NCBI GenBank assembly: GCA_022823665.1
Contig: JAJEHN010000019.1
Coordinates: forward strand, 124,001 to 188,000
Length of the DNA: 64,000 nt
Source: Thermoanaerobaculia bacterium
Lineage (GTDB): Bacteria > Acidobacteriota > Thermoanaerobaculia > Multivoradales > Multivoraceae
Direction of reading: 5' to 3'
Each line of letters begins with the position of its first letter. Position 1 is the stretch's first letter. This document shows positions 37,269 through 49,357 of this stretch, piece after piece. A program made the position numbers and the translations under genes. The notes below the pieces were generated by a model. The model saw nothing but the letters and a program-made list of their open reading frames with translations. It did no database searches and was not told the DNA's origin.

Positions 37269-38249
37269 CCGGGCGCGCGGACCTTCCTCGACGAGCTGCG
37301 CCAACCGCCCGAGCACGGCGTCGCCGATCATGGCGCTCACTTCGGTCTGGAAGACGAGGATTTCGTCCTCCGCGCCGTCGTAGGCCTCGGTCCACAGCAC
37401 GGTGCCGTCCTTCGCGAGCAGCAGGCGCGCCCACACGCGCAGCGTGCCCTGCTCGCGCTGAACGCGGCCGTCGAGGACGAAGTCGGCATGGACACCGGGC
37501 ACGGCCGCGCCGGTATCCACGTCGGGCCCGGCGTCCTGGGCCACGACCGCGAGGTTCTGCGAGCCGTGGCGGGCGAGTGAGGTGATGAGTTCCTGGGCCA
37601 GGGCCTGGCGGAAGGGCTCGGCCCCGGTCCAGTTCTCGAGGGCGGCGAAGGGCAGGACCGCAAGTACCTGGCGCGGCGGCTCGTTCGCGGTGCCGGGCCG
37701 GGAGTCCAGGGCATGCCAGATCAGGACCGTGAGGACGATTCCAAGGGCCGCGCCCGCCGCTGCGAGCACTGCGGCCGCGATCCGTCGAGACCGGGGCCGG
37801 GGCTTCGGGGCGGCCGGCGCGGCCCGCGGAGCCGGCAGCCGCGGATCACCTTTCCGAACTTCCATCACCGGCTGGAGGAATCGATAGCCGATCCGCGGAA
37901 GCGTCTCGATGTAGCGGGGAGCCTCCGCGCTGTCCCCGAGCGCCACCCGAATGCGTTTGACGCAGGAGTTCATGCTCTGGTCGAACTCGACGTGGATCTC
38001 GTCGGGCCAGAGGTGCCGCCGAACCGCCGCGCGCGAGACGACGGCGCCGCGGCTGGCGATCAGCAGGTGAAGCAGCTTGGCCGGCTGCGGCTGGAGCCGG
38101 ATCGACTCCCTGTCGCCGTGCAGTTCGAGCGTCTCGGGATCGAACTCGAAGTTGCCGAAACGCAGGCGGCGCGGCCGGCCGCGGGCGGTGACCCGGCGCT
38201 TGCCGCGCCTGGGCGCTGCCTCTTGCGACGTGCCGTTACCGCGCTGCAT
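37236..38249 (-). CDS. CadC/ToxR-type membrane-anchored transcriptional regulator
   Basis: A 337-residue protein with an N-terminal OmpR/PhoB-type winged helix (about 28-125: FGNFEFDPETLEL, LQPQPAKLLHLL, LWPDEIHVEFDQSMN, ETLPRIGYRFL), a single transmembrane helix (about 155-180, AAAVLAAAGAALGIVLTVLI) and a periplasmic domain (about 185-320) with VLAVLPFAALE, as in the FlgO/TolB-like sensors fused to such regulators. The layout means it senses an envelope signal and acts at DNA while membrane bound. Its 3' end overlaps aat by 33 bp. Confidence 0.9.
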   Translation of the reverse strand: MQRGNGTSQEAAPRRGKRRVTARGRPRRLRFGNFEFDPETLELHGDRESIRLQPQPAKLLHLLIASRGAVVSRAAVRRHLWPDEIHVEFDQSMNSCVKRIRVALGDSAEAPRYIETLPRIGYRFLQPVMEVRKGDPRLPAPRAAPAAPKPRPRSRRIAAAVLAAAGAALGIVLTVLIWHALDSRPGTANEPPRQVLAVLPFAALENWTGAEPFRQALAQELITSLARHGSQNLAVVAQDAGPDVDTGAAVPGVHADFVLDGRVQREQGTLRVWARLLLAKDGTVLWTEAYDGAEDEILVFQTEVSAMIGDAVLGRLAQLVEEGPRARLTPPGAGAAA

Positions 38250-38524
38250 GGGCTGGCTTCTCGACTGCTACGTGGGGCGAACGTTCCCTGCGCCGGGAGG
38301 CCGGCCGCCGCGAGCGCGGGACCGGCCCCCGAGTTTTCGATAACTCTAAAGGACACTACGTTCGGAGCATTCCGTCCGATGCGTGACGCTTGGCTGACCA
38401 GTGTCTGACCGCCGGGGCCCTCCCATTTTGGGGGTGCGTTCGCTCTCCGGGCGCGGCGCAATGACCTGTAAGTTACTGGCGGGGTTGCACTTACGGGCGT
38501 ACCGTGCTAGGTTTCCGCCGGGCC
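38250..38524. other. Gene-free upstream region of the CadC-like regulator
   Basis: These 275 bp hold no plausible gene. They contain a weak dyad GAGTT-TTCGAT-AACTC at 38331-38346 upstream of the regulator and a GTAAGT...ACTTAC inverted repeat at about 38468-38497. The downstream end of the candidate RNA at 38525 borders this segment. Confidence 0.5.
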
Positions 38525-39145
38525 AAAAAAAGAGGATAGGGACCGCTTCAGGATTCTCACCCGAATCGACCTCAGCCTCTCACCCCACCGTTCGCATCTC
38601 TCAGACCTCTACAGCTTGGCGGGCATGGGTCTTGGAGCGCGAGCGCGCCACCAGCCGGGGACTCACCGAAGCCTGGCCTTTGCCGGCCTGACGCCTGCGG
38701 GGCACTCCGTCGCTCGACTGGTCGGGTCTCACGACGAAGCCCCCGTAGGGTCTGCCGACTAGGCGCTTCAGTTGCCGGTCGGCCATTCAGTTGCTGCCGG
38801 GCAACTTTCCGGCCGTCCGCTTCCCTGAAGCCGCCTTCCCATTAGCGTCTCCGGCAGGCTTTCGCCCTTCGGCGCCGCTCCCGGGAAGACTGTCGGCCAC
38901 GGGAGCCACTCGATGACTGGAGCTTTTCGGAATCCGGTTTCCCTTTGGCTTGCGCCTCCGGTTCCCCCAACTCCCAGCGGCTCCTGCCGCCGAGCCCGGC
39001 GTCCGAGTCTTGACCTTCCTCCCTTCGCCTTTGACTGGCGCCCACCACGCGAACGTGACTTTCGCCCTTCTCAGGCTCCGATCCGAAGGTCGCGTCTCAG
39101 GACCGGTGGATCAGGATGCGATTCTTGGTCACAGTCCCTATCCGC
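38525..39145 (-). ncRNA. Candidate large structured non-coding RNA (~620 nt)
   Basis: The region has no convincing protein reading frame and lower GC than its neighbours. On the minus strand, the 5' GGATAGGGAC (39143-39134) is the exact complement of GTCCCTATCC (38543-38534), extendable to about 13 bp with GU pairs, and is followed by TCTTTTTTT (to 38525), like a closing helix plus terminator. Hairpins inside include CACG-TTCG-CGTG (39057-39046), GGC-GAAA-GCC (38866-38857), GGC-GCAA-GCC (38956-38947), GTTGC-CCGGCA-GCAAC (38805-38790) and GATTC-GGGTGA-GAATC (38567-38552). The GNRA and UUCG loops appear on this strand only. I found no RNase P, tmRNA, SRP or 6S signatures, and no known class is assigned. 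Confidence 0.6.
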
Positions 39146-39150
39146 GAAAC

Positions 39151-39180
39151 AACGTACAGGCCGTATGAAGGGTGTGTCAA
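39151..39180 (-). promoter_or_regulatory. Predicted promoter of the candidate RNA
   Basis: On the minus strand a perfect TTGACA (39180-39175) is followed after 18 bp by TACGTT (39156-39151), a weak -10. Transcription from it would start close to 39145, exactly at the beginning of the closing helix. Confidence 0.4.
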
Positions 39181-39364
39181 GACGGTGTTCTTCTCCGGTG
39201 GCGGGGCGGGCGGCTCGGTTCGGCCGTAAGTGTTTTCATTGCCGTTACTTGCCGCTCCCGGAACCCGGTTGAAGCGTTCTGGAAGGCACTGCGGAATACC
39301 TGCGGATTCTCCGAATCCTCCGCACCGGCGGTCTGGAAGGGGGGCCTTGACCGGGTCGCGGACA

Positions 39365-39440
39365 TGGTGCCCAGGGGCGGATTCGAACCACCGACACCCT
39401 GATTTTCAGTCAGGTGCTCTACCAACTGAGCTACCTGGGC
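39365..39440 (-). tRNA. tRNA-Phe (GAA), CCA encoded
   Basis: A 76-nt cloverleaf: acceptor GCCCAGG with CCTGGGC, D arm TAGCTCAGTTGGTAGAGCA, anticodon loop CTGAAAA with anticodon GAA, T arm GGTTCGAATCC, discriminator A and encoded CCA (39365-39367). It lies between the candidate RNA and purH, and is divergent from purH. Confidence 0.97.
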
Positions 39441-39499
39441 AGCGTCGCGCGGGCCGCACGATGGAGACGGTTTCTAGCAGCTTGCGCCGTCGGAGCGCA

Positions 39500-41130
<1,631 letters not shown>

Positions 41131-41131
<1 letters not shown>

Positions 41132-41778
41132 TGTCACCGGTCCGGGCTGCGGCGCTGGCGACCGTCGTCGCCTCCGCGGTCGGCTTCGGCGCGGCCGCGG
41201 CGCCGGCCGCCGACGACCCGTGGCAGGTCCTGGAAGACTTCCGCCGGGTGCTTGACGACTCGGGTCCCCTGTCGGCCGGTTTCGTGCAGACCTTCGTACC
41301 CTTCGGCTTCGCGCCCGAGGACGGGGAAACCGAGCGCGGCAATCTCGCCATCGACCTCCCCGGCTGCCTGCGCTGGGACTACTTCCCGCCGTTCGAGAAG
41401 GCGTTTCTGCTCTGCGGACGCACGGTCCACCACTGGAATCCCGGCGAGACGGTCGGCCAGCGCTACGACCTCTCGGAACAGCCCGCGCCCGGCCTCGACT
41501 TCTTCCTGCTGACGACCAGCGACCTCCGGGACCGTTACGAGGCGGAGCTGGACACGGCGGAAGGGAACCGCCTGCGCCTCGTCCTGCGGCCGCTCAAGCC
41601 GAGCGAGGACGTGGTGGAAGTGCAGGTGGTGATCGACGCCGGGGACCAGCGGTTGCGCGAACTGACCTACTACGACGCCCAGCGGAACGAGAACCGTTTT
41701 CGGGTCGGCGACTACCGCTCCGGCGCGCCGCCCGGTCGCTTCGAACCGCCGCCGGGCATCGACTGGGACGAACCGTAG
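41131..41778 (+). CDS. lolA: Outer-membrane lipoprotein carrier LolA
   Basis: A 215-residue periplasmic LolA that shuttles lipoproteins to the outer membrane. It has a signal peptide (cleavage near APA|ADD), then LEDFRRVLDDSGPLSAGFVQT, the concave-sheet LPGCLRWDYFPPFEKAFLLCG and RLRLVLRPLKPSEDVVE. The two cysteines 35-40 residues apart could form a disulfide. It is translationally coupled to purH (TGATG) and followed within 4 bp of the stop by repeat locus C. Confidence 0.85.
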
Positions 41779-41781
41779 AAG

Positions 41782-42017
41782 GTCGCCGGCTGGCGCCGGC
41801 GGCAGCTTCAAACCGGGCCTCGCCGCTGCGCGGCGATGCCCGGAGCGGGTCAGAAGACCCGCGCACCCAGAGGAAGGCCGTCGCCGTGATCGTGGCTCTG
41901 TTCCGGAGGCGTCGTGACTCTGCCGAGGACGATCGTCTGCAGCAGTGACCGTCGATGTGGGAAGAGCAGTGCTCTGGGTGCGCGGGTCTTCTGACCCGCT
42001 GCCGCCGCAGGCGGCCT
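41782..42017. repeat. Composite palindromic repeat, locus C, with a complete ~155-bp inverted-repeat element
   Basis: In the convergent gap after lolA. It consists of the GC hairpin GTCGCCGGC...GCCGGCGGC (41782-41803), then a full element 41845-41999 bounded by 28-bp perfect terminal inverted repeats that start with GCGGGTC-AGAA-GACCCGC (41845-41862) and end with GCGGGTC-TTCT-GACCCGC (41982-41999), then GCCGCCGCAGGCGGC. The ~100-bp core matches locus B (25397-25497) at about four bases in five, including GCCGAGGACGAT and GTCTGCAGC. No target-site duplication is visible. Confidence 0.85.
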
Positions 42018-42052
42018 GGAAACTGCGCCGCGATGCGGCGACCGCGCTCCGC

Positions 42053-42955
42053 CTACCGCCGCGCCCGCACAGCCCGCAACCCAGGCACACCCGTAACGAT
42101 CACCGTGTCGAAGCTGCGCGGGGCTGAATCGCGCCACGCCGGCCTGCCGGGAGTCAACACCAGGGGCAGCCGCTCGCAGTCGCCTGCCAGACAGATGCGC
42201 AGTTCGCGGGGGTCGTCGGCAGCGGCCGGTCGAAAGTCGAGTTCCAGCACCCCGGCGACCTCCCGGCCGAAGTCGACCCGATGAGACAACCGCCGTCCGG
42301 GCTCGATCTCGAGGCCCGGCGACGCGGTCACGCGGACGATGCGCCGGGCTCCTGCCGCGCGCCAGATCTGATCGGGCTTCTGCATGTCACCGCGGCTCAC
42401 GCGGCCCCAGCGGCCCACCGGCGGCCGTCCCCAGACCCGGACGGGCCGGAGCGCGGGGCGGGCGTCCGCGAGGAGGGTCTCTCCCTTGACCAGGCGGGGA
42501 TCCCAGTCGTCGGTGAACTGCCAGCCGCCGTCCGTCACCACCGGCATCGAGGCGTCCGCGAGCTCGATGCCGGCGAGCACGCCGCCGTCGCCATGGGGCG
42601 TCCGCGCTTCGATCGTCAGGCGATTCGGACCCTCGCGCAGCAGGTGGGCGACCTGGAACTCGTCGACCGGCTCACCCCGCCGGTACGCGCCTCGGGCGAT
42701 CTGGTGTCCGTTCAGGTGGACCGCGTACTCGCGGTCGGCCGCGACGAACAGCCGCGCCGCCTCACTGGGCGCCGCCGGCAGCTCGAAGTCGCGCAGCAAC
42801 ACGTAGGCCGCCGGCTGTCCCGGCGCGGCGGAGGCGTCGTCGGCCCAGATCCACTCGGCCGCGCCGGTCGGCGCCGGCGCGCTGACGCAGCCCGGCTGCG
42901 CAAGCCCGATGGCGAGCAGCGCGATGGCGAGTGCGCCTGGACGCGTTCTCCTCAC
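42053..42955 (-). CDS. Lipoprotein with rhamnosidase-N-like beta-sandwich domain
   Basis: A 300-residue putative lipoprotein (LAIGLAQPGC|VSA). The mature protein begins AAEWIWADDASAAPGQ and contains FVAADREYAVHLNGHQIARG, a phrase typical of the N-terminal carbohydrate-binding sandwich of alpha-L-rhamnosidases, but the catalytic (alpha/alpha)6 domain is missing. It may be a stand-alone sugar-binding lipoprotein. It is convergent with lolA and divergent from kdsB. Confidence 0.65.
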   Translation of the reverse strand: MRRTRPGALAIALLAIGLAQPGCVSAPAPTGAAEWIWADDASAAPGQPAAYVLLRDFELPAAPSEAARLFVAADREYAVHLNGHQIARGAYRRGEPVDEFQVAHLLREGPNRLTIEARTPHGDGGVLAGIELADASMPVVTDGGWQFTDDWDPRLVKGETLLADARPALRPVRVWGRPPVGRWGRVSRGDMQKPDQIWRAAGARRIVRVTASPGLEIEPGRRLSHRVDFGREVAGVLELDFRPAAADDPRELRICLAGDCERLPLVLTPGRPAWRDSAPRSFDTVIVTGVPGLRAVRARR

Positions 42956-43034
42956 GCGGCGAGCCTAACGTCGCCGCTCCGCGGCGTAGTACTCACCCAG
43001 CCTGCGGTTTGACCCTCGGCGCGGCGCGCGGTTA

Positions 43035-45526
<2,492 letters not shown>

Positions 45527-45533
45527 GGACGTC

Positions 45534-46370
45534 TTGACAGACGGCTTCGAGCTCGCGCCGGGGGTCGCGCTCGGCGGCGGCGCGCTGCCGGTCATCGCCG
45601 GCCCCTGCGTGATCGAGGGCCGCGACTGGCTGGTCGGCTTCGGCCAGGAACTCCAGGCGATGAGCCATCGCCTGGGCCTGCCGCTGATCTTCAAGTCCTC
45701 CTTCGACAAGGCGAACCGCAGCTCCGGCGACAGCTTCCGGGGTCCCGGCCTCGAGGATGGACTCAAGGCGCTCGAGGAAGTCAAGGCGGTCACCGGCCTT
45801 CCCGTGCTGACCGACGTCCACCAGCCGAACCAGTGCGGCGCCGCCGCCGAGGTCTGCGACGTGCTCCAGATCCCGGCCTTCCTCTGCCGGCAGACTGACC
45901 TGGTGATCGAGGCCGCGGCGACCGGCAGAGCCCTCCTGATCAAGAAGGGGCAGTTCATGGCGCCCGCCGACATGGTGAGGACGGTCGACAAGGCGCGGGC
46001 TACCGGCAACGCCCGCATCGCCGTCACCGAACGCGGCAGCTCGTTCGGCTACCACAACCTGGTCGTCGACATGCGGAGCTTCCGGATCCTGGCCGAGCAC
46101 GGGATCGCCGTCCTCTACGACGTGACCCACTCGCTGCAGCTTCCCGGAGCGCGGGAGAAGGAGAGCGGCGGCGACCGCCGCTTCGCCGAACCCCTGACCC
46201 GGGCCGCCATCGCCGCCGGCGCCGCCGGCCTCTACCTGGAGGTGCATCCCCACCCGGACAGCGCGCGCTGCGACCGGGAGACGCAGTTGCCGCTCGAGCG
46301 GGCCGAGCACCTGCTCCTGTCCGCGCTCGAGATCCACCGTTCGCGGGCGGCCGAGGGACCCTGGGTGTGA
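45534..46370 (+). CDS. kdsA: KDO-8-phosphate synthase
   Basis: A 278-residue 3-deoxy-8-phosphooctulonate synthase, condensing arabinose-5-phosphate and PEP. Motifs: VIAGPCVIEG, FKSSFDKANRSS, LTDVHQPNQC, IPAFLCRQTDL, IKKGQFMAPADM, and the C-terminal DVTHSLQLPGA. The start is TTG at 45534 preceded by GAGGAC. It overlaps the kdsD gene by 4 bp (GTGA). Confidence 0.95.
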   Translation: MTDGFELAPGVALGGGALPVIAGPCVIEGRDWLVGFGQELQAMSHRLGLPLIFKSSFDKANRSSGDSFRGPGLEDGLKALEEVKAVTGLPVLTDVHQPNQCGAAAEVCDVLQIPAFLCRQTDLVIEAAATGRALLIKKGQFMAPADMVRTVDKARATGNARIAVTERGSSFGYHNLVVDMRSFRILAEHGIAVLYDVTHSLQLPGAREKESGGDRRFAEPLTRAAIAAGAAGLYLEVHPHPDSARCDRETQLPLERAEHLLLSALEIHRSRAAEGPWV

Positions 46371-47398
46371 CCGCGTCGAAGATCGCTGAAGGGGTCGCGG
46401 CCCAGGCGGCCGGCACGGATCGCAGCCTTGAGATCGCCCGCAAGGTGCTGGAGATCGAGGCTGCCGCCATTCAGGGGTTGATCGGCCAGCTCGGTGAGGA
46501 CTTCGCGGAGGCGGTGCGGCGGATGCGCGACTGCCGGGGCCGCGTCGTCTGCACCGGCATGGGCAAGAGCGGCCACGTGATGAAGAAGGTGGCGGCGACC
46601 CTGTCCTCGACCGGGACCCCGGCCCTGTTCATCCATCCGGCCGAGGCGATCCACGGCGACCTCGGCATGATCGTGCCGGGCGACGTCGTCCTGGCCGCGT
46701 CGTCGTCCGGCCGCACGGAAGAACTGCTCAAGATGATCGACGTGCTGCATCGTCGCGGCGTTCCCCTGATCGCGATCACCGGCGCCGCCCGGAGCACGAT
46801 CGCCGAGCGGGCCGACCTCCACCTCTCGGCCGCGATCGACCAGGAGGCCTGCCCGCTGAACCTGGCCCCGACCGCTTCGACGACCGCGACGCTGGCCCTG
46901 GGCGACGCGCTGGCGATGGCGCTGCTCGAAGCCCGCGGCTTCACGCTGGAGGACTTCGCGACGCTTCATCCGGGCGGCTCGCTCGGCCGCCGCCTGATGA
47001 CCGTGGAGCAGGTCATGCACCGCGGCGACGCCCTGCCCCGCGTGGGGCTCGGGGCGTCCCTGCGCGAGGCGCTGTTCGAGATGACGGAGAAGTCGTTTGG
47101 CATCACGGCGGTCCTCGACGGCGAGGGCAGGCTCCGCGGCGTGATCTCCGACGGCGACCTGCGGCGGTTGCTGAACACGGAGCCTGCGCCGGGCGCGGGC
47201 GGCGGCGCCTTCCTCGACCGCTCGGTTCGCCACTACATGACGGCCGAGCCGAAGACGATCCCCGCCGACGCCCTGGTCACCGTCGCCCAGGAGGCGATGG
47301 AGCGGCACCGCATCACGTCCCTGTTCACCTGCCACGCCGACGGCCGGCTCGAGGGCCTGGTGCACGTTCACGACCTCTGGGGCCTGCGCCGCAAGTAG
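46367..47398 (+). CDS. kdsD: Arabinose-5-phosphate isomerase, KpsF/GutQ family
   Basis: A 343-residue isomerase converting ribulose-5-phosphate to arabinose-5-phosphate. The SIS domain (about 45-180) has GRVVCTGMGKSGHVMKK and SSSGRTEELL, and two CBS domains follow (about 220-340), with VEQVMHRGDALP and VRHYMTAEPKTIPADALV. It starts on GTG inside the kdsA stop. It supplies the substrate of the kdsA enzyme next door. Confidence 0.95.
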   Translation: MTASKIAEGVAAQAAGTDRSLEIARKVLEIEAAAIQGLIGQLGEDFAEAVRRMRDCRGRVVCTGMGKSGHVMKKVAATLSSTGTPALFIHPAEAIHGDLGMIVPGDVVLAASSSGRTEELLKMIDVLHRRGVPLIAITGAARSTIAERADLHLSAAIDQEACPLNLAPTASTTATLALGDALAMALLEARGFTLEDFATLHPGGSLGRRLMTVEQVMHRGDALPRVGLGASLREALFEMTEKSFGITAVLDGEGRLRGVISDGDLRRLLNTEPAPGAGGGAFLDRSVRHYMTAEPKTIPADALVTVAQEAMERHRITSLFTCHADGRLEGLVHVHDLWGLRRK

Positions 47399-47416
47399 CT
47401 CCCGCGGAACCCTCCC

Positions 47417-47911
47417 ATGCTCTCCTCCGTCGTCCTGCGATTGCGTTTCCTGCTCTTCGATGTCGACGGCGTGCTCACCGACGGCCGGCTCTACTACGTC
47501 GGCGACGAAGTGGCCGTTGCCTTCGACACCCGCGACGGCCTGGCCGTGCGCCGCGCGCGCGAGGCGGGCCTCGGAATGGGTCTGCTGAGCGCCAGGAGAG
47601 ACTCGCCCGCCGTCGAGCGCCGCGCCGCCCACCTCGGTTTCGACGAGGTCCTCCTGGGCTGCCGCGACAAGGCCGCGGCCTTCGCCGACCTGCTGGAGCG
47701 CCGGGGGCTCGATGCGTCCGAGGTCGCCTACGTCGGCGACGACCTGGTCGACCTGCCGGTGCTGCGCGCCGCGGGCCTGTCCGCGGCCCCGGCCGACGCC
47801 GTGCAGGAAGTCCGCGACAACGTCGACCTCGTGCTCGACGCCCGCGGCGGCCGCGGCGCCGCCCGCGAACTCGTCGACCGCATCATCGAAGCCCTCGGCC
47901 CCGTCTCCTAG
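47417..47911 (+). CDS. kdsC: KDO-8-phosphate phosphatase
   Basis: A 164-residue HAD-family phosphatase. The nucleophile is in LFDVDGVLTDG, motif II region SARRDSPAVERRA, the lysine in GCRDKAAAF and motif IV in YVGDDLVDLPVL; capless size and C-terminal tail match KdsC. It completes the pathway ribulose-5-P to CMP-KDO in one operon. The hairpin repeat locus D begins right after the stop codon. Confidence 0.93.
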   Translation: MLSSVVLRLRFLLFDVDGVLTDGRLYYVGDEVAVAFDTRDGLAVRRAREAGLGMGLLSARRDSPAVERRAAHLGFDEVLLGCRDKAAAFADLLERRGLDASEVAYVGDDLVDLPVLRAAGLSAAPADAVQEVRDNVDLVLDARGGRGAARELVDRIIEALGPVS

Positions 47912-47935
47912 ACACTGGGTGCCGCCACTGGGTGC

Positions 47936-48062
47936 GCGGGTCTTCTGACCCGCCCCACGGGCGGAGCCGCGGAGCGGCGTAGCCCGGACAATAGAGCCGC
48001 CGGCCGGAGGCCGGCGACGTTGCTGTCGGCCGCCTGTGGCGGCAGCGGGTCAGAAGACCCGC
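47936..48062. repeat. Palindromic repeat, locus D (outward-facing hairpin pair)
   Basis: In the convergent kdsC-tatC gap. GCGGGTC-TTCT-GACCCGC (47936-47953, preceded by CACTGGGTGC) and GCGGGTC-AGAA-GACCCGC (48045-48062, followed by GCACCCAG) face outward, opposite to loci A-C, around the GC hairpin module 47996-48018, which is the exact reverse complement of 13214-13236. Confidence 0.85.
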
Positions 48063-48085
48063 GCACCCAGCGGAAGCTCCGTTGC

Positions 48086-48934
48086 CTACTCTTCTTCTTC
48101 CAGACGCTTCCTCCGCCGCTGCACGAGCGCCGAAGCGCCCACCCCCACCAGATACAGCAGCAACGTCGGCCCGGCCACGATCGTCATGTTCACGACGTCC
48201 GGCGTCGGCGTGATCACGGCGGAGAGGACGATGATGATGAGCACGGCCCAGCGGAAGTGCCGCATCAGGAACCGCGGCGTGACGACCCCGAGCTGCGACA
48301 GCATGAAGATCACGATGGGGAGCTGGAACATGACCGCCAGCCCGAGCAGGACGTTGACCGCGAAGCTGAAGTAGCGCTCGATCCGGATATCCGCGTCCCA
48401 GCCACTGCTCACGCCCATGTTGACCAGGAACTCGACCGCGAAGGGCAGGGCGACGAAGTAGCCGAAAGCGCCGCCGCCGATGAAGAAGAAGGAGCCGAAG
48501 AAGATGAAGGGGATCGCGTAGCGCTTCTCGCGGCGGTAGAGGCCCGGCGAGACGAAGCCCCAGAGCTGGGCGACGAGATAGGGCGACGTGACGAAGACGG
48601 CGGCCAGCAGAGCCACCTTCACGTGCACGATGAACGGATCGGCGACCCCGTCGAAGACGAGCTGGTCGACGTGGGGCTCGATCGGTTTCGCCAGGAACGT
48701 GTAGATCTCCTCGGCGAAGGCGAAGCAGCCGAAGAAGGCGACCACCACGACGATCAGCGTGCGCAGGATGCGGCGGCGCAGCTCGTCGAGGTGCTCGAGC
48801 AGCGTCATCCGCGGAAGTTCTTCTTCTTCCTCCTCGTCGGGCTTCCGCTTGCCCAGCCTCGTTTCGGGCAGCCGCTCCGGTTCCGGCGCTTCGGGCGGCT
48901 GGACCGGAGCGTCGTCCTCAGACGGCGGGGTCAC
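48086..48934 (-). CDS. tatC: Sec-independent protein translocase TatC
   Basis: A 282-residue polytopic TatC core of the twin-arginine translocase. A long acidic N-terminal extension (about 1-42) precedes [18 protein letters not shown], the conserved cytosolic Tat signal-binding motif, then [18 protein letters not shown] and six hydrophobic helices with the periplasmic caps. It starts on GTG at 48934, overlapping the upstream tatA by 17 bp. Confidence 0.94.
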   Translation of the reverse strand: MTPPSEDDAPVQPPEAPEPERLPETRLGKRKPDEEEEEELPRMTLLEHLDELRRRILRTLIVVVVAFFGCFAFAEEIYTFLAKPIEPHVDQLVFDGVADPFIVHVKVALLAAVFVTSPYLVAQLWGFVSPGLYRREKRYAIPFIFFGSFFFIGGGAFGYFVALPFAVEFLVNMGVSSGWDADIRIERYFSFAVNVLLGLAVMFQLPIVIFMLSQLGVVTPRFLMRHFRWAVLIIIVLSAVITPTPDVVNMTIVAGPTLLLYLVGVGASALVQRRRKRLEEEE

Positions 48935-49214
48935 TCGGGGCCCCGGCGCCCGATTCGGGCGGTTTCTTCGAACTGCCCGGACTGGACGCGCTGGCGCTTC
49001 TCCTGGGAGTGTCGATGCGCCGCGCCGGCGCGGGCCGCTTCTCGTCGTCGAGTTCGACGTCGATCGACCGCTTCAGGTCGGTCGTGGCGCGGCGGAACTC
49101 GGCCATCCCGCGGCCGAGGGTGCGGCCGAGCTCGGGCAGCTTCCTGGGGCCGAAGATGAGCAGGGCGGCCGCCAGGATGAACAGCATCTCCTGCATGCCG
49201 ATCGGGCCGAACAT
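48918..49214 (-). CDS. tatA: TatA/B-family translocase subunit
   Basis: A 98-residue protein with the short N-terminal helix [20 protein letters not shown] and amphipathic helix [17 protein letters not shown], as in TatA/TatB; the basic Ser/Pro-rich tail is not conserved. Only one such gene is adjacent to tatC, so it may do both TatA and TatB jobs. The start is ATG at 49214. Confidence 0.88.
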   Translation of the reverse strand: MFGPIGMQEMLFILAAALLIFGPRKLPELGRTLGRGMAEFRRATTDLKRSIDVELDDEKRPAPARRIDTPRRSASASSPGSSKKPPESGAGAPSDPAV

Positions 49215-49258
49215 GGCCCGGCATGATACGCCAACCGGAGGCACTGCACACTGGGTAC

Positions 49259-49276
49259 GCGGGTCCTCTGACCCGC
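49259..49276. repeat. Palindromic repeat, locus E (single hairpin)
   Basis: GCGGGTC-CTCT-GACCCGC, preceded by CACTGGGTAC, in the divergent tatA-ctpA gap about 80 bp before the ctpA start. It is the only family member with a third loop sequence, while its stem is unchanged. Confidence 0.85.
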
Positions 49277-49327
49277 TGCCGACGAAGGCGGCCTTGATAC
49301 GCGCCGCGAAGCGGCGACCGATTTCGC

Positions 49328-49336
49328 TGGTACAAT
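49328..49336 (+). promoter_or_regulatory. Extended -10 promoter of ctpA
   Basis: TGGTACAAT combines an extended TGn with TACAAT, about 22 bp before the GTG start at 49358. No good -35 is seen, in keeping with an extended -10 promoter. Confidence 0.45.
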
Positions 49337-49357
49337 CGGTGTTTTCCCGGTGAAACC

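Noticed and set aside
38401..38691. Small plus-strand protein of 96 residues, and short frames 38842-39048 and 38913-39272
   Set aside because: Low-complexity Arg/Ser/Pro-rich translations without ribosome-binding sites, located inside or beside the structured RNA candidate.
38525..39145. RNase P RNA, tmRNA, SRP RNA, 6S RNA or a group II intron
   Set aside because: Terminal pairing and length recall such RNAs, but the conserved RNase P blocks (such as GCCACAGAAA), a tRNA-like tmRNA end, the SRP tetraloop helix and an intron GUGYG start with domain V are not visible.
41845..41999. Active insertion sequence
   Set aside because: The element has terminal inverted repeats but no transposase and no visible target-site duplication; non-autonomous repeat is the most that can be said.
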